From an archaeon (GTDB taxonomy: Archaea; Thermoproteota; Nitrososphaeria_A; Caldarchaeales; Wolframiiraptoraceae), in NCBI GenBank assembly GCA_029258815.1, contig JAPDJZ010000159.1:1-9136 (forward strand): a stretch of DNA of 9,136 nt, read 5' to 3'. Each line of letters starts with the position of its first letter. The stretch's first letter is position 1. Below, in pieces: positions 5,113 through 9,136 of this stretch. Both the position numbers and the translations under genes were made by a program. The notes below the pieces were generated by a model, which did not search any database, had not been told where the DNA came from, and saw only the letters and a list, made by a program, of their open reading frames with translations.

Positions 5113-6909
5113 TCACCGCCCCCCTCCCTCAAAGAGGCTGACGGCCTCATCTAAGGTTAGTATGACCTCCTTAATCGGGTGCCTCTTGGAAAGCTCCATG
5201 AATAAGCTCGTTATCGTCGGAGGTTTAAGTCTCGTAGTTCTGAGGACCTCGACCTCGCTGAAAACTTCCCTAGGAGTTCCTTGGAGAAGTATCCTCCCAT
5301 CGCTCATGACGATGCACCTGCTCGCGTACTCGGCGACGAGGTTCATGTCGTGGGTTATGAATACTATCGTCTTCCCCTCCCTGTGAAGCATCTTCATCGT
5401 ATCCATTATCTCCCTCCTATTCCTAGGATCCTGACCCGTCGTGGGCTCGTCCAAGATTATCACCTCGGGGTTCATTACTAGGATCGAGGCTATCGCGATC
5501 CTCTGCTTCTCGCCCTTGCCGAGCGAGTAGGGCTCCCTATCCAGCAGATGCTCTATCCTAAGCTTCCTCGAGACGTCTCTGATCCTCTCCTCGATCTCGC
5601 CGGGCGGAACGCCTATGTTCTTCGGCCCGAAGGCTAGCTCGTCCCTAACCCTCCTCGTGAAGAGCTGCCTATCGGGGTCTTGGAAGATGTATCCCACGCG
5701 CTTAACGAGCTCTGAGGTCGGCGTCTCCTCCACGTCCATTCCGAAAACCCTCACCCTGCCTCGGGTCGGCTTCAGCAATCCGTTAAAGTGCTTTACTAGG
5801 GTCGTTTTCCCCGATCCGTTCTGACCGATTATCGCTAGGAAATCTCCTCGGTAAACCTTCATCGAAACCCCTTTGAGGGCCATGGTTCCGCCCGGGTATA
5901 CGTGGACCAGATCCTCCACCACGATTATAGGCTCTCCCCCAGCCTCCGACCCCCCATTAGGCTCCCAAGCTCTCCCCCCGATTGATAGCTCGCCGGATGA
6001 TAGGAGCTCGTCGAAGAACCTCACCCCCTCGCTCAGGGTTAGGGGGATGCTGCCTGGGCTCTTGATTATCCCCTTCCCGGCAAGCCTTTGGACGAGTAGC
6101 GGGATGTGCGCCGCTTCTAATCCGAGGCTGTGAAGATGCTCGGCCCTGCGGGTCAAAATCTCCCTCGGCGACCCTTCGGCGATCACCCTTCCCTCGTTCA
6201 TCACGATCATCCTATCCGCTATCTCGGCCATCTCCTCGAGCTTATGCTCGACGACGACTATCGTCTTCCCCTTCTCCCTCGAAAGCTTCTTTAGCAAATC
6301 CAGTATTCTCAGGGTTCCGAGGGGGTCTAGGTTCGCCGTAGGCTCGTCCAGAACGTATATCTCGGGCTCCATAGCCAAAATCGAGGCGAGGGCTACCGCC
6401 TGCTGCTCCCCGCCGGAGAGCGTGTATGGCGGTCTACTTCTAAGATTGTAAAGCCCGACGTACTCTAAAGCCCTCTTAACCCTCTTCGAGATATCCTCCT
6501 CCGGGAGGCCCAGATTCTCTAGCCCGAAGGCCACCTCGTCCTCGACCGTCGCCGAGACGAGCTGGCTGAGCGGATCCGAGAAAACCATGCCGACCCTCGT
6601 GGCGAGGAAGCCGACCGGGGTTTCCGGAACGTTATAGCCTAGGACCCTAGCCTCCCCCTCGAAGGTTCCGCCGAAGAAGTGGGGCACGAGCCCGTTCAGG
6701 ATATAGCATAGGGTGGTCTTCCCGGCTCCGGTGGGCCCCGTTATCAGGAGAACCTCGCCCCGCCTAACCCTTAGGGAAACGTTCTTAAGAGCGTAGAAGT
6801 CCGTCCCCGGATACCTGTAGCTTATGTTCTTAAGCTCGATGACCGCGTCGGGGTCTTTCCCCGCCTCTCCTCGTCCCGGCATCCTCCCGGGGGGAAGAAG
6901 GCAGCTCAT
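5113..6909 (-). CDS. ecfA: ECF transporter ATPase, fused EcfA-EcfA' (two ABC domains in one chain)
   Basis: The 598-residue protein holds two ABC ATPase domains. Domain 1 (about 23-262) has Walker A GPTGAGKTT (58-66), signature LSGGE (164-168), Walker B YVLDEP (185-190) and H-loop H222. Its Q-loop reads VFSDPLSQ, with Ser111 where Gln is usual. Domain 2 (about 327-560) has Walker A GQNGSGKTT (362-370), Q-loop FQDP (Q410), a degenerate signature LGKGE (463-467), Walker B IILDEP (484-489) and H520. Single-chain EcfA pairs are common in archaea. The protein powers the ECF complex at the inner face of the membrane. ATG 6909 is chosen; ATG 6882 (Met10) is a possible shorter start. The first 20 residues are Gly/Pro-rich and lie before the ABC fold. 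Its TGA is three bases from ecfT. Confidence 0.93.
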   Translation of the reverse strand: MSCLLPPGRMPGRGEAGKDPDAVIELKNISYRYPGTDFYALKNVSLRVRRGEVLLITGPTGAGKTTLCYILNGLVPHFFGGTFEGEARVLGYNVPETPVGFLATRVGMVFSDPLSQLVSATVEDEVAFGLENLGLPEEDISKRVKRALEYVGLYNLRSRPPYTLSGGEQQAVALASILAMEPEIYVLDEPTANLDPLGTLRILDLLKKLSREKGKTIVVVEHKLEEMAEIADRMIVMNEGRVIAEGSPREILTRRAEHLHSLGLEAAHIPLLVQRLAGKGIIKSPGSIPLTLSEGVRFFDELLSSGELSIGGRAWEPNGGSEAGGEPIIVVEDLVHVYPGGTMALKGVSMKVYRGDFLAIIGQNGSGKTTLVKHFNGLLKPTRGRVRVFGMDVEETPTSELVKRVGYIFQDPDRQLFTRRVRDELAFGPKNIGVPPGEIEERIRDVSRKLRIEHLLDREPYSLGKGEKQRIAIASILVMNPEVIILDEPTTGQDPRNRREIMDTMKMLHREGKTIVFITHDMNLVAEYASRCIVMSDGRILLQGTPREVFSEVEVLRTTRLKPPTITSLFMELSKRHPIKEVILTLDEAVSLFEGGGR

Positions 6910-6943
6910 TCATTAAAATAGGTTCTCCGGAGAGCCTTAGCCG

Positions 6944-6951
6944 TTAAAAAA
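6944..6951 (-). promoter_or_regulatory. T-rich element before ecfA: internal promoter or terminator
   Basis: On the minus strand TTTTTTAA lies about 20 bases after the stop of the two-helix gene and 35-42 bases before the ecfA ATG. It could be a TATA-like box for an internal promoter or an archaeal T-run terminator. The perfect palindrome TCTCCGGAGA (6924-6933) follows it. The sequence alone does not decide. Confidence 0.3.
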
Positions 6952-6969
6952 TTGGGGGTTTTTGGGAAT

Positions 6970-7191
6970 CTAGGTTCCGGCGCCGCTCGTCTTTTTATGG
7001 ACTAGGTAGATTATGACCCCGAAGACCACTAGGAGCGCTATCGCGTAGTAGCTTACTCCCGGGATCTCGGCTAAGGGCTTTCCCCCCTTCTGCCAGAGCT
7101 CTCGAACCACTATGAAGATTACGAATAGTATTATCAGCGCTATTATCCCCAGAGCCGTCGAGGATATTCCACGCCGTCTCCAGCTCACCAT
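6970..7191 (-). CDS. Small two-helix membrane protein within the ECF operon, unknown function
   Basis: The 73-residue product is not recognised. It begins with a basic segment (MVSWRRRG), then a first hydrophobic helix at about 13-29. A polar loop (30-46, ELWQKGGKPLAEIPGVS) follows, then a second helix at about 48-64 and a short basic tail (HKKTSGAGT). The positive ends predict both termini in the cytoplasm with the loop outside. ATG 7191 overlaps the stop of the S-component gene by seven bases (ATGGTGA) and has GGAGGGG at 7200-7206, eight bases upstream, so translation is coupled. Position and topology resemble CbiN, the two-helix accessory protein of cobalt ECF systems, but no sequence likeness to CbiN was seen. 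It may be a small structural or substrate-specificity subunit. Confidence 0.65.
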   Translation of the reverse strand: MVSWRRRGISSTALGIIALIILFVIFIVVRELWQKGGKPLAEIPGVSYYAIALLVVFGVIIYLVHKKTSGAGT

Positions 7192-7742
7192 GGAGCCTTC
7201 CCCTCCTTCCAGCCGAAGACCCCCGGCAGAGCAGCGATGATCGCGGAGAAGATCACGATCTGGTAGACTCCGTAGAGCGCGGAATACCAGCCTAAGGTGA
7301 AGGGCCACGTCGGGTAGAACGGGTAGAAGCCCAGCAGCGAGTTGGCGAAGATGAAGAGCGGCGCCTCGACGAAGAACTGCAGCAGCCATGTAATCGCCCA
7401 GAAGATCGGCCATCTAAGAGCTTGACTCTTCACCCTAAGGACGACGTACTTGTAGACGTAGGCCCAGTAGATCCCCTTAACTGGCTGGAGGATTAGATCG
7501 ACTTGGGGGAGGCCCGAGGGAATGCCCCTAGCTATCCCAACTATTATCCCGACTATCGGCCCCGCCGCCATCCCCGCCAGACAAGGCATCAGAGCTCCGA
7601 GATCTATCACCAGCGGCGGCGCCAGGGTTATCACGAGGCCGCTTGCCCTAAAAGCGAATGCCGCCGCCGCGAACGCCGCTGCTAAGCCGACTTGCCGGCT
7701 CGTGAGGAGAGGCTTCTTTACCGGTTTTTCCTCGCCACTCAT
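7185..7742 (-). CDS. ECF transporter S component (substrate-binding membrane subunit), substrate unknown
   Basis: The 185-residue hydrophobic protein has about six membrane segments (roughly 18-33, 35-55, 56-73, 84-104, 110-134, 151-174) after a polar, Lys-rich N-terminus. The first helix is very alanine-rich (GLAAAFAAAAFAF, 19-31), giving AxxxA patterns like those S components use to dock on EcfT. The stretch IDLGALMPCLAGMAAGP (46-62) followed by GIIVGIARGIPSG (65-77) looks like the helix pair common in ECF S components. S components bind a vitamin or micronutrient; residues alone do not identify which. An aromatic cluster (GFYPFYPTWPF, 138-148) may line the pocket or an outer loop. It is the first gene of the ECF operon, with a TATA box about 30 bases upstream. 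No riboswitch was seen. Confidence 0.75.
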   Translation of the reverse strand: MSGEEKPVKKPLLTSRQVGLAAAFAAAAFAFRASGLVITLAPPLVIDLGALMPCLAGMAAGPIVGIIVGIARGIPSGLPQVDLILQPVKGIYWAYVYKYVVLRVKSQALRWPIFWAITWLLQFFVEAPLFIFANSLLGFYPFYPTWPFTLGWYSALYGVYQIVIFSAIIAALPGVFGWKEGKAPW

Positions 7743-7768
7743 AGCTCGAGAACACTAAGTCATCTATG

Positions 7769-7778
7769 GGATAAAAGA
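7769..7778 (-). promoter_or_regulatory. TATA box for the ECF operon
   Basis: On the minus strand CTTTTATCCC lies 27-36 bases upstream of the S-component ATG (7742), predicting transcription within a few bases of the start codon. Confidence 0.5.
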
Positions 7779-7793
7779 ATTTCCGCATATGGT

Positions 7794-7817
7794 TTTTCGA
7801 GGGCTTTTCCTCGAAAA
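7794..7817. promoter_or_regulatory. Perfect 9-bp inverted repeat between divergent promoters, candidate operator
   Basis: TTTTCGAGG (7794-7802) and CCTCGAAAA (7809-7817) are exact inverted copies separated by six bases. The repeat touches the TATA box of the M20 gene (7816-7825) and sits 16 bases from the ECF operon TATA box. That position suits a dimeric regulator that blocks or recruits the basal factors at one or both promoters. It is not followed by a gene end, so a terminator role is unlikely. Confidence 0.5.
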
Positions 7818-7825
7818 GATATAAT
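7816..7825 (+). promoter_or_regulatory. TATA box for the M20 amidohydrolase gene
   Basis: AAGATATAAT lies 28-37 bases before ATG 7853, with purine-rich sequence just upstream as a possible B-recognition element. Transcription is predicted near 7846-7850, so the message would be almost leaderless. Confidence 0.55.
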
Positions 7826-7852
7826 TCCCGGCCGAATCTTGAAGAACTCGAG

Positions 7853-9097
7853 ATGAGCGCGGATCTGAGAGATCGGGTTCTAGGGGAGATAGTCGGCGAG
7901 GAGGTTCTGAAGCTGGCGTGCCGTCTGATAAGAATCCCCAGCGAGAATCCCCCGGGCGATATGAGCGAGATCGCGGGCTTCATCGAAGACCGCCTTTCGA
8001 GCATCGGGGTTTCGGTTGAGAGATACGAGCCGGCTAAGGGCAGGGTGAATCTCGTCGCGGGGATCGGGAAGAGCGGGGGAAGGGAGCTCATCTTTAACGG
8101 GCACATGGACGTCGTTCCAGCCGGAGACAGATCCAGATGGGATTTCGATCCATTCCTAGGCGAGGTCAGGAACGGCTATCTGCTCGGTAGAGGGGCTTCG
8201 GATATGAAGGGCGGGCTGGCCGGGATAATCTACGCCTTCGAAAAGCTCGTCGAATACGAGAAGGAGCTTGAAGGCCGGCTTACCCTCGTCTGCGTTCCGG
8301 ATGAGGAAACGGGCGGAGAGTATGGAACGGGTTATCTGGTCTCCAGAGGGATCGCCGTCGGGTCGTCGGTCTTGATAGCCGAGCCCACTGGGATGGATTT
8401 GATAGATATAGGTCAGAAGGGCGCCCTCTGGATGAGGATAACGGTCTACGGGAAGCCCATTCACGGAAGCCTCTCGCCCTACGCCGGCGAGAGCGCCGTG
8501 CTGAAGGCCGCCGACCTGATGAAGGAGCTTCTCTCCATTACCGAGCTCAAGCCCGAAATAGGGGAAGATGTGAAGGCGATAATAGAGGGGTCGAAGAGAA
8601 TAGCGGAAGAGCTCTCCGGGATCAAGGGCATCGGGAGGATCCTAGATCATCCTACCATAAACTTCGGGATGATCAGGGGCGGGACGAAGATAAACATAGT
8701 CCCCGAAAAATGCGAGATCGACGTGGACATCAGGGTTCCGGTTGGGATGACCTCGGACGAGGCGGCGGAATACGTTGAGAAGATAGTGTCGAAGTATGGC
8801 GGGGAGGTGAGCTACTTCGCGAGGGGAAACGCGAACTACACGCAACCATCCTCGGAGATAGTCGAGATAGCGAAGTCTAACGTAAAGCGGATACTGGGGA
8901 TGGAGCCGAAGCTGTTCGTTCAGTGGGCTTCGAGCGATGCGAGGTTCTACCGCGGGAAGGGCGTTCCGACGATCCACTACGGGCCGGCGGAGGTGAAGGT
9001 GATCCACGGCTATAACGAGAGGGTCAGGGCGGAGGACGTTGTTAAAGCGTGCAAGGTTTACGCCGGGATAGCTTTAGATTACCTGAGGTCGGCATGA
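7853..9097 (+). CDS. M20 family metallo-amidohydrolase/peptidase (ArgE/DapE type)
   Basis: The 414-residue cytoplasmic protein belongs to the M20 group that includes acetylornithine deacetylase, succinyl-diaminopimelate desuccinylase, carboxypeptidase G2 and N-carbamoyl amino-acid hydrolases. Di-zinc site residues are visible: H84 with D86 in FNGHMDVVP, bridging D117 in ASDMKGG, catalytic E151 and ligand E152 in DEETGG, E177 in AEPTG and H385 in IHGYNER. H204 (KPIHGSLSPY) lies in the lid/dimerisation domain, about 188-305. The length fits ArgE/DapE. The amide substrate cannot be read. ATG 7853 is preferred because of the TATA box spacing; there is no clear Shine-Dalgarno. It overlaps the next gene by four bases (ATGA), so both are co-translated. 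It is divergent from the ECF operon. Confidence 0.92.
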   Translation: MSADLRDRVLGEIVGEEVLKLACRLIRIPSENPPGDMSEIAGFIEDRLSSIGVSVERYEPAKGRVNLVAGIGKSGGRELIFNGHMDVVPAGDRSRWDFDPFLGEVRNGYLLGRGASDMKGGLAGIIYAFEKLVEYEKELEGRLTLVCVPDEETGGEYGTGYLVSRGIAVGSSVLIAEPTGMDLIDIGQKGALWMRITVYGKPIHGSLSPYAGESAVLKAADLMKELLSITELKPEIGEDVKAIIEGSKRIAEELSGIKGIGRILDHPTINFGMIRGGTKINIVPEKCEIDVDIRVPVGMTSDEAAEYVEKIVSKYGGEVSYFARGNANYTQPSSEIVEIAKSNVKRILGMEPKLFVQWASSDARFYRGKGVPTIHYGPAEVKVIHGYNERVRAEDVVKACKVYAGIALDYLRSA

Positions 9098-9136
9098 AGC
9101 GCTTTAGGGTGGGGGTAATCCGCGTAATAACGCTCG
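9094..9136 (+). CDS. Start of a further gene, possibly Asp/Glu/hydantoin racemase family (cut by window edge)
   Basis: ATG 9094 shares ATGA with the end of the M20 gene and opens MKRFRVGVIRVITL before the window ends. A beta strand of the form GVIRVIT at the N-terminus is what archaeal aspartate/glutamate/hydantoin racemase proteins usually show, and pairing with an M20 hydrolase would make sense. Fourteen residues are too few to be sure; the overlap itself makes a real gene likely. Confidence 0.45.
   Translation, partial: MKRFRVGVIRVITL

Noticed and set aside
6970..7413. A 147-residue version of the two-helix membrane protein starting at 7413
   Set aside because: The extra N-terminal part lies wholly inside the S-component gene in another frame and is Arg/Leu-rich nonsense. 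The coupled ATG at 7191 with GGAGGGG upstream is a better start.
7743..7852. A riboswitch controlling the ECF operon
   Set aside because: The predicted leader of the S-component message is only a few bases long, leaving no room for an aptamer, and no thiamine, cobalamin or FMN riboswitch core was seen.
7648..8106. A 152-residue minus-strand frame across the M20 start and the divergent spacer
   Set aside because: It is antisense to the conserved M20 zinc-ligand region and to the S-component N-terminus, with no recognisable domain and a Ser/Pro/Arg-rich composition typical of shadow frames.

Overview
The window looks like a chromosomal segment of a thermophilic archaeon, most likely from the TACK side of the tree (Thermoproteota, Korarchaeota or relatives). 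The ribosomal proteins are archaeal/eukaryotic types: eS30, eS4, archaeal uL24, uL5, zinc-type uS14 and uS8. eS30 is known from TACK and Asgard archaea and is generally absent from Euryarchaeota. Most starts are preceded by archaeal TATA-like boxes 20-35 bases upstream, and several genes are leaderless or nearly so. Arg codons are mostly AGG/CGG and Ile codons often ATA, with moderately high GC, which fits a thermophile. No tRNA, rRNA, CRISPR array, insertion sequence or phage gene was seen.

Layout. Positions 1-959 (minus) hold a nearly complete DapB-like NAD(P)-dependent dehydrogenase resembling 2,4-diaminopentanoate dehydrogenases; its C-terminus is cut by the window edge. Divergent from it is a nitroreductase (1042-1557). 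Positions 1588-4292 (plus) form a ribosomal protein block: eS30, then uL24-eS4-uL5 tightly packed, then uS14 and uS8 behind their own promoters. This is part of the archaeal spc cluster, but eS30 sits where uL14 is expected and the cluster stops after uS8.

Positions 4297-7742 (minus, convergent with uS8) form an energy-coupling factor (ECF) vitamin/micronutrient transporter operon. Its transcription order is S component, a small two-helix membrane protein, a single-chain double ATPase (EcfA-EcfA'), and EcfT. The substrate cannot be read from the sequence. Divergent from it, across a 110-base spacer with a perfect 9-bp inverted repeat, is an M20-family amidohydrolase (7853-9097). It overlaps by ATGA the start of another gene (9094 to the window end) that may belong to the Asp/Glu/hydantoin racemase family.

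How it fits together. The ribosomal block is housekeeping. The ECF operon and the amidohydrolase/racemase-like operon share one control region, so they may be co-regulated and act on related compounds (import, then hydrolysis or racemisation). That link is inference. The most unusual points are the unidentified two-helix protein inside the ECF operon, the asymmetric ATPase motifs of the fused EcfA, the inverted repeat, and the broken-up ribosomal cluster with recurring leader motifs.
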